DNA of 64,000 bases from Aricia agestis (lineage: Eukaryota; Arthropoda; Insecta; Lepidoptera; Lycaenidae), in NCBI RefSeq assembly GCF_905147365.1, contig NC_056418.1:15995262-16059261 (forward strand), written 5' to 3'. Positions 1 through 11,905 of this stretch are shown here, one piece after another; the stretch's first letter is position 1, and each line of letters opens with the position of its first letter. The notes below the pieces were generated by a model. It was not told the origin of the DNA. It worked only from the letters and a program-made list of their open reading frames with translations, and did not search any database. The position numbers and the translations under genes are program-made.

Positions 1-333
1 AGCCCAATCCGTTCAGCCGTTCTCGAGTTTTGCGCTTAGCAACACATTCAGCGACTCATTTTTATATTATAGATATCACGTATTGCATAATATTATTGAC
101 CGTGTAGACTCCAGGCAGAGTAGACAGAACTAAGGAGTATCTCGACTTCAAACAAACGGGCGAATATACGCGAGTTGGGCGCGAATATCAACATGTTTCG
201 CTATGCTGAGTAACGCATTAGTTAGTACGCTGTACGGCGCGCACCGGCTGATATAACATAATATTACATCAAACGTATAATTAAAGATGGAGGGGCACTT
301 CGTATCCACTAATATAGCTCTTTGAGACATAAT

Positions 334-805
334 ATTATACCAAATGAAAGGGCTTGAAAAGTTGAACATTTTATTGTATGATGAAAAATCTCTAAACCAT
401 AAGAGAAAAAAGTTAACGAGGGTAGAAGGTAAGAATAAATCGCAAAAAAAACATTCTGTATTATTGCATCAATTTATAGTGTTGCTGGTAAGGAATCATT
501 TCTGGAAACTACAAGCCCAGTATGGGCTTTTTAACACTGTTATTTGTTAACTGTATATTAATTTTTGTGTATCAATAAATAAACAAATAATAAATAAATT
601 CGTATATGGCAAACTTGAGAGACAGAAGTTAACAGAAGTGATTTCTTATCAGCGACACTTTAAATTGATGCAATAATACAGGTTGTTTTTTTGGGTTTTT
701 TTTTACCTTCTACCCTCGTTAACTTTTTTCTCCCACGGTTTAGACATTTTACGTCATAAAATAAAATGTTCAGCTTTTCAAGCCCTTTCATTTGATATAA
801 TATGT
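334..805. mobile_element. foldback MITE with about 140-bp arms
   Basis: Left arm 341-480 (ATGAAAGGGCTTGAAAAG, GTTAACGAGGGTAGAAGGTA) is the reverse complement of the right arm 655-799, with some differences; spacer about 175 bp. Non-coding; small frames in both arms are mirror images. Confidence 0.75.
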
Positions 806-1530
806 GTGGATGTGCTACAGCTTGAGTACGGCTTTTATACAAAGATACCCCTTCTCCTTTCGAGATCTCTTCTTAGTCGGCCTACTCGTTAGTTCTGTTT
901 ACTCTGGTCTAGGGGTTGATATTGATAATAGCGTGCCTTCAATCTACTTGTCAAATAAAGTATTCAATAAAATTTAAGCATGACATTGCAGAATACAATC
1001 ATTGATCGTCTAGGGCTTTACGAGTTTAAAAGCAGGAATTATTGAGGCAGAAGGTGGCAAATACTAAAAGTAATTTATTTTCTTTAACTGATACTAACAT
1101 AGTTTTTAAGTTGATTGTTTACTAACAAAACATGGGTTCAAACAGCCTGAAATAAACGTTTTTTTTTTCTAAAATATTGCTGCCCTACGAAAGTAACCGG
1201 CGATAGAAGCGAAATACGAGTCATGAGAATACGGATCATTTAACCGAATCTTTCACAGATGTGACCTACAGAATCGAAGACAAGAGTGAATGAAGTGGGT
1301 AACTAGCATACGAGCAATTACAGTACTCCCAAATTAATAATGCGCATGCAAATCTTCGCTAATTGTAGTAATCACGAAAACATCCGAATCTATGAAACGT
1401 AAGAGCCCCAAACAATGCATTTGCATTTTGCACCTTGTTCAGAGGAAAAGAAGTAAATATCGTATAGTTGGTTCTCGGTGGCTGTCGCCGGTCCGTCAAT
1501 TGTCTCTATTTTTGGCGCATTACACCACAA

Positions 1531-1660
1531 CATCTTTTATTGCGCATGTCTAAATTATGTCATGCCATGGCAACGCCACTAACAAGTTGATTATATTTGG
1601 TTACGGTCAAATCGTGAACCGTTGGCGTTACATTATTTGGACATGCGCAGTAAAAGATTT
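1531..1660. repeat. small inverted-repeat element
   Basis: ATCTTTTATTGCGCATGTC near 1532 pairs with GGACATGCGCAGTAAAAGAT near 1642. Likely a MITE. Confidence 0.5.
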
Positions 1661-2718
1661 CTTATTAGGGTAAAACGATCTTTGCCAAACAATGACGAAA
1701 ATTCCTATGCGCATTATCACTTTTGGAGTATTGTACTCATTTTTTCTCTTGTTATTTGAACAAACCTTGTAACTAAACTACTTCATCACATATCAACCTT
1801 GTAAATTGCCTACTCCATCATCTAATCAATTTTTTTTTATTTCGAATTATTTTCCCGATCCCAAAACCTCTATTTATGCAAAAACGTTATTTTTCAATTT
1901 TTCAAATTGTTAGTTACCTATTTCATAATGTTTTCAAATTTTCAAACCTTATGTGAACACGTTGGGTCCATGATCCGTTTGATTTACTTCAAAGAAGTAA
2001 TTGTTATTTATAAACATGTAATTATATCCTTTCCTAGGAACATTTTTGCCATCTTCCTTCGTTTATAACGTTAATTTGACCCGCACGTGTGCGTTTTAAT
2101 ATCGCGGAGTAACTTTTTGATTCAACTTTTTGATCCTCGAGGCTTTAAAAGTTTGATACTCCTTTACAAAACAACACCTTTTGATTACGAAAATGAGAAT
2201 CCAAATGATTATGGCAGGAGTTCATTACGCGTTATAAATTCATGCAAACTTAGTAAAATGTTGCTTTGAAAACGTTCTGAAACAATGCACTGATTATGAA
2301 AAAAAGAACACAAAACTAGAGCTGAACTCGGTTTCGGTTGAATCTCTAAAATTTCCATATTCAATAAAAGTTTCTCCAGATTTTAAATTCAATGTTTTTT
2401 TTAATTGTGTAATTTGGGGCCGTCTATGGGCTATTCGCCCATATCCTTTTTTTGCTATCTTTGTATAATATAAAGGTTTTTTGCACCTCTAAGTTTCTGC
2501 GGAATTTTTATTACAAAGGAAGTCGCAGCAAATATTTAAACAACAATACATTGTTTTCACCTATCAGTTAGCGCTTTTACAGACGAACGGCACCTGTCGA
2601 TGGCACGCGTCGACGGCAGTCGCCGACAGTCGACTGAAGTCGACGGGATACGGTGGCACCGACGGCAGTTGATGGCAGCCGTCGACACTTGTACCCGTGG
2701 CCAAAGGTAAAAACTCAC

Positions 2719-2936
2719 CGTAACAACGCGTTGGCCGATATCCCCCATGATGTAGGCCTTCTCCGCTTCCGATATGGAGCGGTGCTGGTCCGGCGTGGCC
2801 GACCCCCACACGGTGAGGAGGATGAAGCCGATTAGGCACAGGACTCCCACCACCCAGAAGCTAGAGGGCCAGCCGAAGCGGGAGGACGCTAGAAGACCGG
2901 CCATTTGGAAGCCCACTATGGTCCCCACACCGGAAC
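2719..2936 (-). CDS. gene A exon 5 (TM5-TM6 and start of central loop)
   Basis: 218 nt, phase 1 start and phase 0 end, donor GTGAGT. It encodes SGVGTIVGFQMAGLLASSRF, then a TM6 helix, then SATPDQHRSISEAEKAYI, the family's central cytoplasmic loop. The homologous exon of gene C is also 218 nt. No later exon of gene A could be found between 1 and 2718. Confidence 0.92.
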
Positions 2937-5900
2937 CTGGGTGTTCAAGAATTTTGTTCTCCAAATCGCAATATTTAGTTGTCCGGACGTATTAAAAGTG
3001 ACACGTCCACTGACGACGTCACGACATGTGTGATTATTTTGTCATTTGCAAAAACTAATGCCTTTCCAAGTTTAAGCTCTTGATTATAGGAACAGCGTTG
3101 AATGTATTGTAGCCACGTGTCAGAATCGTTAGGAATCTAAAGTACGGGGCCAGACTGAAACGGATGAGGTTTTCAAGATAAAGTGGTGTTCTTTAGAACT
3201 AAACCGATTCCAACGTCTGCTCGTGAGTCGTGACGTAGTAACGCGTCACCCTAAAATCTACTATATTACAGTACACTAACATGTACTATCAGAGAGTTGA
3301 TTCATATGCAGTTGACGGATCTAAGTTATTTGGTCGCGTTCTGTCAATTTTATGTTAGTCGTGATCTGTCAGCTGGGCTTGACATAATGCTACCAACTTA
3401 AGCAGGTCTAACTGCCTATGAGTCAATTTCTTAGATGGTACAACACCAACTCTACTGCCGTGGGTATTGGTGCTTCTTACTTACCTGTATACACATATGA
3501 GCTCAAGCTACCTCTCTCCCTGAGCGGGACCCAGTTGGAGAGTAGCGTACTGAGTGCTGGGTAGCAGCCGGCCTGCGACAGACCCTGGATCACGCGGCAG
3601 GCGCACAGCGTCTTCCAGCCGCCCTGGGAATTAGCACGTTCAATAATATGATTGTGGTCAACAGGTGTCAGTAGAAAAGCTCGCAATTTAGAAACAAAAA
3701 TATATAGTATGAAAAAAACCTCTTAATAATTATTACACTAACTAATAAAATAAGTTTTAATTACGAAATTTCATTATGGTTGTAACACGATAATTTAAAG
3801 TTAAACAGCAAATTCCTTAGTCCATAATATACAAAAAAATATATAGGCACGTACGTAGGCACGTACTATGTCTTAAAATAAAGCAAATGATAAAAGCAAA
3901 ATGTGATAACAGTTATTTCTGACGTCTTGTAATATTATGTTGTGCCGTCAATAGAGCTTATGTAGTCGATCGGAAACTTTTCTTTTTACGTATTGTATTA
4001 TGTTTTTTCGTGGAATCTACATTTGAGATGTCGGGTTATACAATTTGGGCCCGAACGACCCCCCAGGGGCCGTTGTATGTATAAAACATTTTGTGCGAAC
4101 CCGCATCGCGCCGCCTCACTCCGCGCCGTGACTGCGAATTGGGATGGGATGATGACATTTTTCTTATTCCTAGACGTTTAAAGACTTCGAAAACTGTAAA
4201 AATATGCGATAAAAACTTTGTAAAAAAACTGACAAGTAAGCATTCTATTAGACTTTTTTATGTAACATAGACAGCATTTTTCTACCTCCTCGTCAAACTG
4301 GTTGCTAGAATAGCTGGAATCATCTTTTGATATGGAAAAAGACTACAAAATTGCCGTGCTATAGTCAAATATCATCACGTTATCTACCTCAATCTTCATT
4401 ATATACGAGTATAGGTACAAATGAGAAGGCATAACTAATCAAAATTGGAAGACACAAGACACTCACCCAAGCAACGAACCACGGCGTCAGGAAAGAGGTG
4501 GCGAAGTTAACCAGCAGAGCCACCTGCAGGGGGATCTTCCCCCCGAACCGCTGGCAGATCATCCCAAACGGGAACATCATGATGCAGTAACCGAGGAAGA
4601 ACGCACCGAGAACCATCTCCTGAGTGGACTTCGGCCAGTCGTACGTCTGGAAAAGCGCTTAGTTATTATAAGCCTAAACTGTCCCACTGCTGGGCAAAGA
4701 CCTCCCCCATCTTTCTCTCTTCTGCGCCGCTAAGTACAGGAAGTAAATAATGCAAAAAGTGTACGCTAAATTGTAACACTCAATAAAAAGTGAGAGTGAA
4801 AGCACTGAGATTTCTGGATGTCTTTTTCCTTCTCACATTAAAACCGCTTTTAATGCGATATGTTTTAATTGAGTTTTTATCATAGAAAAATGCGCACCTC
4901 CCGACAAATTTTCACACGACGAAACTGCGGCCACATCTTGGTATAATAACCTATCGTGGGAGAGCCATGCTTCGGCACGAATGGGCCCGGCTCGACCGGA
5001 GAAATACCACGTTCTCACAGAAAATCGCCGAGTGAGTGAGTTTACCGGAGGCCCAATCCCCTTCCCGATTCCCTTCCCTACCCTCCCCTATTCCCTTCCA
5101 TTCCCATCCCTACCCTCCCCTATTACCCTATTCCCTCTTATAAGGCCGGCAACGTACCTGCAGCTCTTCTGATGCTGCGAGTGTCCATGGGCGACGGAAG
5201 TTGCTTTCCATCAGGTGACCCGTTTGCTCGTTTGCCCCCTTATTTCATAAAAAAGAAAGTTGAAACTATAAGTAAGCTCACTCTATAAATTTGCCATGCA
5301 CTATCACTACTTGAATTCACAACTTGACTTATGTTGAGATCTGGTATTGTCTGATTGACTAAACTTTCATTCAGCCTTGTCTCCTCCGCGTCATTATTTC
5401 TGTCCATCGTCATGGCCACTATGGAGACTCCGAGATGAGCCCTGGTACTGTAGCAGATCGCCAGAGAGAAGAAGAATAACAGTGCTTGCACATGTCTGAC
5501 CCCGTAGCCGTAGGTTGCTGGTTCTTCGGGTTTTTTCTCTGTTAAAACAATATTAATGTAAAATAGATATTAAAACATATCAATAAATAATATTACAAAT
5601 AACGTAGGTCTCTAGATTAATAGAAGATACCAATGATGCGATCCCTGCAGGCCTTGAATCAGACAGGCGGTAAGCGGTCATTGTTGGGCAGTGTACACAT
5701 TATTATGTTAACTCATATTGGTTGATAGAATTTGATTAATTGATATCATAAGAAATTGAGTTGACAAAATTTTCTTTTCGAAACATGTAGTTTTTAGGGT
5801 TCCGTAACCAAAGGGTAAAAACGGGAGCCTATTACTAAGCCCGGGCGCGGTGCGGCCGAGGTGCAGCCAGGTGCGCGTGGTCTATGGCAGTTTCATACTA

Positions 5901-8900
5901 AAGTATTTATCTCGATGGCCGCCACGACCTGGCCGCCGCCGCGGCCTGGCTGCTAGTGCGCGCCTGGGCTAAGACTTCGATGTCTGTCCGTCGGTCCGTC
6001 GGTCTGTCTCCAGGCTGTATCTCAAGAACCGCTATAGCTAGACTTCTGAAATTTTCACAGATTGTGTATATTATTATCTGTTGCATCTATAACAACAATT
6101 ACTAAAAACAAAATTAATCAATGTTCTATTTGTAGGAACTTAAATTATTTAACGATAAAAGTTTAGAATCATGCCCAACGATTTAGGGGGGGAGGGGAGT
6201 ATGTAGGGGGAGGGGGGAGAGAAGGAGAGGGGAGAGAAGGAGGAGGGAGGGAAGGCGCCTCCTTCCTCCTTTCCCTCCCCCCCTCCTTCGGAGGGGGGGG
6301 GGGGGGTAACTCCCCGTTTATATATAAAAATCATTAATAAATTACACAAATTATAGTCCTCACACACAAAAAAATAACCACGATGGCATCTAACCTAACC
6401 CAAAAAAGTCGTATTCGTCCGCAGCCCAACTCAACTGACTGCAACTATTCCCTCCCCCCAAAATATAAAATATAAAGCCTCAAATAGAATATCAGTAACC
6501 AATTATCATAAATATAGCAGCTCACAAAAGTTTGCTCAAAGTGAACTTTTTAGTAGTTTTTGGAGATCATTGAAATGATAGGCAGATATTTCTATAAATG
6601 AAACTACCAGATCTTCAAAGCTCACTGAAATATAATATTTAAAAAATGCGTGTTCACAAAAGCAACATCTAGCTTGTCGCTAGCCATAATAATTTTTAAC
6701 AATTTGTCAACCAACTGTCTTCCGTACATTCTTTTCCTCTCCAGCCTTAAAATATAATATAAGCAATAGTGTCATAGACTACAAACTAAAATTATCAGAT
6801 TTAAATAACGATCATTAATATTAATTAAAATTAAGCTCGCAGGTGCGACAGAGACGCCACAAGTTCATCATCAGTCGCAAAGTAATTTGTTATTCACTCG
6901 TTTTATTATTTCCCTTTAATTTTTAATTATAAAATTTAAATAAATTAAATAATTAAGGGGGGCTCCCAGATAAAAAATACAATTTTAGCCTATTTTTACT
7001 CTGTAGTGGCACGGGACCCTTCTTGCGCCGGGGCACAGAATATATATTAGTAGTACCAAGCGGGGGTCAAAATCGGCCAAGTACGGGTTACAACTCGTAC
7101 TTGGCCGATTTTTTTAAGACGTGAATTTATTATGGTGATGATGGCTTCTAAACTGTAACTGTAAATGGTTTAATATAAGTCAGAACTTATTACCCTATAA
7201 TATTATCCCATCAAAAACATCCTGTAAAAAAACCAATCAAACAAACAAACACACTTTCGCATTTATAATAATATTAGTATGGATATTGGATAGTCATGAA
7301 AGGCAAGTAGCATAGTTAATACTGCATACATAATGATTAAATTATTACTAAAATTTTTAAGTTTTATCCAAAAGATGTCCAATGATCTATTTATTTAAAG
7401 CGTAAAAGATTTTTAATATTGCTATGATAATAACTTACGTACTAACTTGAGACAGAAGGTCCCCTAGGTAGGGACTGAATAAATTAACCGACTTGGTATT
7501 GCATGGATCTCATTAATTTTTACGGTATAAAAACTGAGTTGCGAGACTTGGTTTTTTTACAAAATGTTTTTGATGGGATCTCACTTCTTTTTGTAGAGTC
7601 CTACTTTTCTCCTTTTTGGTACCTTTTTCTTTTTATTTTTATAATGAACAAGTAAATATATCACCGTACCATCGGGTACCGGTGCAATGATTCATAAATT
7701 GCAATTAATGTAACTTTGTAATCTTATACAATATGTAAGTATAGGTATATGGGATTACAAAGTTATTCACAAAGTTAGAGAAAGAAGCAGATAACTGGAC
7801 AGTAATTATGAATTGTTTATCAGGGTTTCCCTTAATTAAGACACTAAATACTAGCTAGATATCTCTCTATCGACGATAAACCGGAGATATTGATGGTACG
7901 GGTATAATGATTCATAAACCGCAAAAGTAACTTTGTAATCCTATACATTTATATGGGATTACAAAGTTATTTACGAAGTTCTAGAAAACGGAACAGAAAT
8001 TTTGAAATATTTGAATTTTTCCTTGGTTTAGGCACTAAACACAATTATATTCTAAGTTTGAAGTTTCTATGTCTGCTAGAAGTGCCTTAGACTTTTGGCG
8101 ATCGGTCAGTCAGTCAGTCAGTCAGTCAGTGACAAAATTAAGAAACTTTAACAAGTTACAACTCTTAAACTACTCGTTCAAATTGAATAAAATTTTAAAT
8201 ATCCCGTGTTTATACAATGCTTGCTTAACAACTGAAAATTCAGGCTTGTTGGTTTATCCACAATGAAGTTATAGGGGGTCAAAAAGAGCCTGAATTGGTT
8301 CGAGAAAAGGATAGCGACCGTGCCGCTTTTTTGCTCGACTTGGCGGGGGCACTGCTTGCCCCCAGATAGATCTCTGAATTACCTAATTTCATTTGCTAAC
8401 CATGGGTAAAACAGCTATCATCTACGGCCATAATATTATGAGAGTCGAGTTTACAGAATAGATGTTTAAGCTTTCTAGTCAAAATCCTGATAATGATGTT
8501 CCAATGAGGATTACGCACTTAACATTAAGATTAAATTACGCCTCCTATCAGGTTTCTTAGCTCATTTAATGAGAGAATTAATTCTCTCATTCATCAAGGT
8601 GTGTTAACAAACATAATTTATCGTATATTTATCTGTCGCAGCTTTACCATTTAAAATAGAATTCGACGACTACGCAAAAGGTTGTAACGCCAAAATAACA
8701 TTTTTTACAGAGAGAGAGAGAACAATGTAACCAATCCATTCTTGAACGCTAAGCTATTAATTATAATATAATTCTGCCTTGGACTTCAACGAGTATTTCA
8801 TGACTAAAATTGACCAAAGCAGCGCAGCCGTTCTCGGGTTTTAGCGAGAGTAACAAAATTTAAAAATCCGTTTTATTCATGTAGTTTTGGGTTTAACGCG

Positions 8901-10608
8901 TTCTTTCAAATAAAGATATACCTATCAGTCGAGAAGCCATTTTTTCTCAAAAAACGAGTTACGGCATTACACGTACTGTCGGTTTGTTTGTCACAGCTTT
9001 AGCAATTAAATTAAAATTGTGTTTGAATTTCATTACACATTATACATTAGGTACGCCATTCGCGAGAGTTTCTTGGAGGCAATAAATTATTGCTTAAGTT
9101 TACTCCGAGTAATTTTAATGAGAAAACTTTTATTAAAACTAAATGTTTTCAGCTTATCTAAGTAACCCGAATCCGAATTAATTGACAAAAATAATGGTAA
9201 ATTAATAATATTAGTAATTAAACACGGTAAGGGATATCGCAGACGACAGACTTTTTGTGCGATCGAGTCTGCGGCGCCCATACAGTCTGCATGGCCGCGC
9301 TATGCCGACTGCATGGGCGCCGCAGACTCGATCGCACAAAGTCTGTCGTCTGCGATCTCCCTTAGGTAAATAATTGAGTCGCAAGACGAAGGAGAACCGC
9401 AAGGCTACGAAGAGCCGCAAGGTCTTCAAGAGTCTTCTCGACCTGGCAAGGACGAGAGAGCAGGGGGTGCGATGAGGAGGGCTTCATACTGGTGGAGAGG
9501 AGGAAGAAGAAGCCCGCCGCCCGCAACCATCGCGGCATCGCACCCTATGCACATGCACCTGAGCTGCGTCTGCGGAGCGACGCCATTGTACATATTCCGC
9601 CTGTACTGGTCGATGGAGGTCGAGGATGTTGTGGACTACATCTAGAAGAAGACGACACTGCGCCTGAGGGTCAAGCGTCTGCAGTCTCGCCACAAGTTTA
9701 ACTTTAGCTCCTTTGTGGTGAGAGTACCGACGTCGACGTCGATCTTCTATCGACTTTCGAGGCGCCGGAGTTCTGGCCGATGGATGTTGTCTACCGGAGG
9801 TTCCGGGGGAGACTCCGGAACGAAGCCAGTCACGTCGCCGGCAATACGTAACAATATATTATGTAAAAATATGTATGTTAGATTTAAGGTATTTGTTATA
9901 TGGGCCTCTTTTGCCTGAAATAAAAATGATTTTATTTGATTTGAATATTTATAGATCAACTTCACCAGATGTCCTAGACCCACTTGCAGCCGTTGACGAG
10001 AAACCGATGATGTATTGAGATTGTCACGTTTAAAAGTTTAAGGAATTAGATCATTATGTTATCACTAGACGTCCGCGCGGCTTCGCCCGCGTATGGCGTA
10101 AGTTAGATATTGCATAGACTAATTAGTCCACAGAAAATATCCTATGATCCTTTACGTACTTTACTTCTTATCTGCGCCAAATAACATAAAAATTGCTACA
10201 GGACTTCGTGAGATAAGCCCTTTCAAATAATTTCCCCCGTTTTTTTCTACATTTTCCTCTATTTCTTCACTCCTATTAGTATTAGCGTGATAAAATTTAG
10301 CCTATAGCCTTCCTCGATAAATGGGTTATCTAACACTGAAAGAATTTTTCAAATCGGACCAGTAGTTCCTGAGATTAGCGCGTTCAAATAAGCCCTTTCA
10401 AATAATTTCCCCATTTTTTTCATTTTCCTCTATTTTTTCGCTCCTATTAGTCTTAGCGTGATAGAATATAGCCTATAGCCTTCCTCGATAAAATATCTAA
10501 CACTATAAGATAAACCAGAAGAGCTTATAATAATTATATATTGTTTATAAACTTACCACAGTTCCCATTGTCCTTACTAGGCACTAGCTTGTAGTCAGTT
10601 TCCACCAT
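2719..10608 (-). CDS. SLC17-type MFS anion transporter, gene A (5' five exons; 3' end outside window)
   Basis: Five exons, 10557-10608, 5282-5538, 4467-4646, 3485-3623 and 2719-2936, join into one open frame of 282 codons with GT/AG borders and matching phases (1, 0, 0, 1, 0). The product starts MVETDYKLVPSKD, then has GYGVRHVQ before TM1 and STRAHLGVSIVAMT at the end of TM1. A first loop (about residues 45-100) carries four N-glycosylation sequons (NES, NQT, NIS, NSS). The YDWPKSTQ motif precedes TM2 and CRVIQGLSQAG lies in TM4. This layout is that of insect 'putative inorganic phosphate cotransporters' (SLC17, major facilitator superfamily): 12-TM membrane carriers of phosphate or organic anions coupled to Na+ or H+. 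About 200 C-terminal residues (TM7-TM12) are missing and should lie left of position 1. The substrate cannot be read from sequence. Gene B lies 12 kb upstream in the same orientation. Confidence 0.9.
3284..3441. repeat. MITE, GATTCCTAGGCAGTTGACGG family, diverged copy
   Basis: Terminal pair GAGTTGATTCATATGCAGTT and ACTGCCTATGAGTCAATTTC. Family members with clearer ends are at 30439-30597, 54846-54958 and 57790-57955. Confidence 0.6.
3485..3623 (-). CDS. gene A exon 4 (TM4)
   Basis: 139 nt, phase 0 start and phase 1 end, donor GTAAGT. It encodes GGWKTLCACRVIQGLSQAG followed by YPALSTLLSNWVPLRERG. The R-x-x-x-G motif of TM4 and the W-x-P-x-x-E-R segment before TM5 are hallmark SLC17 features. 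The matching exon of gene B is also 139 nt. Confidence 0.93.
4467..4646 (-). CDS. gene A exon 3 (TM2-TM3)
   Basis: 180 nt, phase 0 at both ends, acceptor CCAG and donor GTGAGT. It encodes TYDWPKSTQEMVLGAFFLGY, the family motif with a D-W pair before TM2, then GMICQRFGGK, the MFS loop between TM2 and TM3. The homologous exon of gene B (34932-35111) has exactly the same length. Confidence 0.93.
4955..5254 (+). repeat. dispersed repeat with pyrimidine-rich core, copy 1
   Basis: It starts CGTGGGAGAGCCATGCTTCG, has a CCCTACCCTCCCCTATTCCC core and ends GTTTGCCCCCTTATTTCATA. It lacks about 30 bp (the CAGCGCTTGCGCTG segment) present in other copies. Gene A intron 2. Confidence 0.85.
5282..5538 (-). 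CDS. gene A exon 2 (TM1 and glycosylated loop)
   Basis: 257 nt. A pyrimidine-rich acceptor ending AACAG precedes it and the donor GTGAGC follows. It encodes residues 19-103 with GYGVRHVQALLFFFSLAIC opening TM1. The conserved arginine in STRAHLGVS corresponds to the TM1 arginine of SLC17 proteins. The loop after TM1 has four N-x-S/T sites, as expected for the extracytoplasmic loop. A repeat on the plus strand ends about 30 bp past the donor. Confidence 0.9.
5839..5969. mobile_element. PIF/Harbinger-like MITE with TAA target duplication
   Basis: 131 bp with 14-bp inverted ends (GCCCGGGCGCG... / ...CGCGCCTGGGC), flanked by TAA on both sides (5836-5838, 5970-5972). Removing it restores the usual ATTACTAAGACTTCG sequence of the host repeat that starts at 5796. 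Confidence 0.7.
6185..6306 (+). repeat. G/A-rich low-complexity tract with G14 run
   Basis: Many G3-G7 runs from 6185 to 6250, then AAGGCGCCTTCC-like palindromic switch to C/T, then 14 consecutive G at 6293-6306. It could form G-quadruplex or triplex structures. Gene A intron 1. Confidence 0.8.
7073..7116. repeat. hairpin, 17-bp perfect stem
   Basis: AAAATCGGCCAAGTACG pairs with CGTACTTGGCCGATTTT around a 10-base loop; a dispersed-repeat end. Confidence 0.7.
8107..8134. repeat. (GTCA)n microsatellite
   Basis: Seven GTCA units in a row. Confidence 0.9.
9231..9361. repeat. inverted-repeat element, arms about 50 bp
   Basis: GCAGACGACAGACTT and CGATCGAGTCTGCGGCGCCC on the left pair with GGGCGCCGCAGACTCGATCG and GTCTGTCGTCTGC on the right. 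GC-rich MITE just left of the ORF1-like relic. Confidence 0.75.
9430..9950 (+). pseudogene. decayed ORF1-like retroposon
   Basis: GC-rich block with pieces of one protein in shifted frames: VEDVVDYI, stop, then KKTTLRLRVKRLQSRHKFNF and SSFVVRVP. After a frameshift it reads LSTFEAPEFWPMDVVYRRFR and GRLRNEASHVAGNT ending at TAA 9849-9851. It resembles the C-terminal RNA-binding part of ORF1/Gag-like proteins of insect retroelements. AATAAA is at 9919-9924, about 70 bases after the stop, so no pol frame follows. At least one stop and one frameshift make it a pseudogene. Confidence 0.6.
10075..10510 (+). repeat. dispersed repeat with internal direct duplication
   Basis: The block AAGCCCTTTCAAATAATTTC ... 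TAGCCTATAGCCTTCCTCGA occurs twice, at about 10217-10320 and 10390-10495. Starts with CGCGCGGCTTCGCCCGCGTA. It ends about 45 bp from gene A exon 1. Confidence 0.7.
10557..10608 (-). CDS. gene A exon 1 (start exon)
   Basis: ATG at 10608, then 17 codons plus one base, followed by the donor GTAAGT. It encodes MVETDYKLVPSKDNGNC. Its phase-1 end joins the AG that opens exon 2 to make a Glu codon. The short hydrophilic cytoplasmic N-terminus is typical of the family. This ATG was chosen because the phase fits and the next exon is open but has no better start. Confidence 0.8.
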
Positions 10609-11585
10609 GTTGAGTACTAAATTAATATATATTTTTTAAATTATCTTTTTATGCTGCGAAGTGCATCCGACGCACTACTCTTTGTAAAAGTTCGTTCATT
10701 AATTGTCACTTTCGTTTTCAAAGATTATATAGCGAACAGAGAGGCAACAAAGAATTTAAGAACTTATAAGATACCTTCACAGAGACAGATATTTTTATTT
10801 AGGCTATTGATATGTTTGCAAAATACATACTATATAGTAATAATGATTAACTTTCTGATTACCTGGTAGCAACAAATAATTAAAAACTCAAGAAATATCA
10901 TATCAATACATTCGCGTAAAGTAAGAGCTACGAAGTTTGTTCCTTGTATTGTATATTTTACATTGTAAAATAATTTTAACACCAGGTTCTGAGCTTGCGT
11001 ACGTAACTGTAAAACGCAGGAGGACAGCGGCGGTACAAAATCCTTATATTTATTTTAATTAAAATCCCTTGAGGCCGGAGTATTCGCGATTTAAATTTTG
11101 CCAGTTACAATTATTTAAATGCATAAAATATATTTTGCGTTGAAATCAACGTATTCTGGTTTAAAAGTTTAAAATATTTTTATTTTATTTTTATTTACAC
11201 GTATTTTTTATGGCTTGTATTTAAATTTAAAAAAGCTTAGAGTTTAAAGTAAGTAAGTATATTTTATTAAAAAATCTAAGCTATAAAATTGATAAACTTA
11301 AAACATCTTTGATTTTATTATTATTAAGACGTGATTAATGAAAGTAGGCATCAAATATATGTAGTACTATTCATTCTATACGCACATAATGATCTTTGTA
11401 GACAACAATACACTTTATCATAACCAAATAATGTAATCTATGTTGTCTGTCATTTACGTAATAACTAGCTACCGTACATACTAATAATATAAATTCATAG
11501 TTTAGGTATATAAGTTTGAGCAACTCCTTAAAAGTCATGAGTACAGATCTGTCAACTCATCAAGGTGTATCTAGACTTTGTTGGT

Positions 11586-11905
11586 TTCCTGGTCTAGTCG
11601 TTAAGCTTGGATCTTGATTCGAAGATAATTTGGTTTGCTTCCGCGTTGGTCGAACATGAATTTGGTGCCCATGTTTCCAAAATTGGTTGGATGCAGGCTG
11701 ATCATTTTGTGATTGTCTGACAAGTAAGATGATCTATGAGTCGGATGGGCATGTAAAAAGTCTGTGTCGTCCGTCTCACTTGGTTATGAGAGTAAAGGAA
11801 TAGACATTAGACAGTGCTCTTGTGTACTGCGCACACACTTGGGCACTATAAAATTACTCCTGCATAACTGGCCCGGTTTCAATAAAGCTAGTCACTATCA
11901 CCAAT
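11586..11905 (+). mobile_element. tRNA-derived SINE, family 2, copy a
   Basis: It starts CCTGGTCTAGTCGTTAAG (A-box-like). The body includes TCGGATGGGCATGTAAAA and GCACACACTTGGGCACTATA, and the end is GGTTTCAATAAAGC. The B box is degenerate. It matches 48921-49276 in reverse. Confidence 0.75.

Larger units (their letters stand above)
1..2718. other. gene A downstream intron sequence
   Basis: AT-rich. Holds the foldback element 334-805 and the inverted repeat 1531-1660. No exon of TM7-TM12 could be found on the minus strand, so the next gene A exon lies outside. Confidence 0.7.
2937..5281. other. gene A introns 2-4 (between exons)
   Basis: Spaces 2937-3484, 3624-4466 and 4647-5281. Besides the MITE at 3284-3441 and the pyrimidine-core repeat at 4955-5254, a short CTGGGCAAAGACCTCCCCC motif near 4693 looks like a LINE remnant. 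Nothing is recognised in 3624-4466. Confidence 0.6.
5539..10556. other. gene A intron 1
   Basis: 5 kb with a dispersed repeat from 5796 split by a MITE, a G-rich tract, a directly repeated block (7676-7790 and 7893-7990, both with ACTTTGTAATC...GGGATTACAAAGTTAT), a (GTCA)n tract, the 9231 inverted repeat, the ORF1 relic and the 10075 repeat. No further coding exon seen. Confidence 0.6.

Noticed and set aside
6149..6367. 72-residue Pro/Gly/Ser-rich frame
   Set aside because: Translation of the G/A-rich low-complexity tract.
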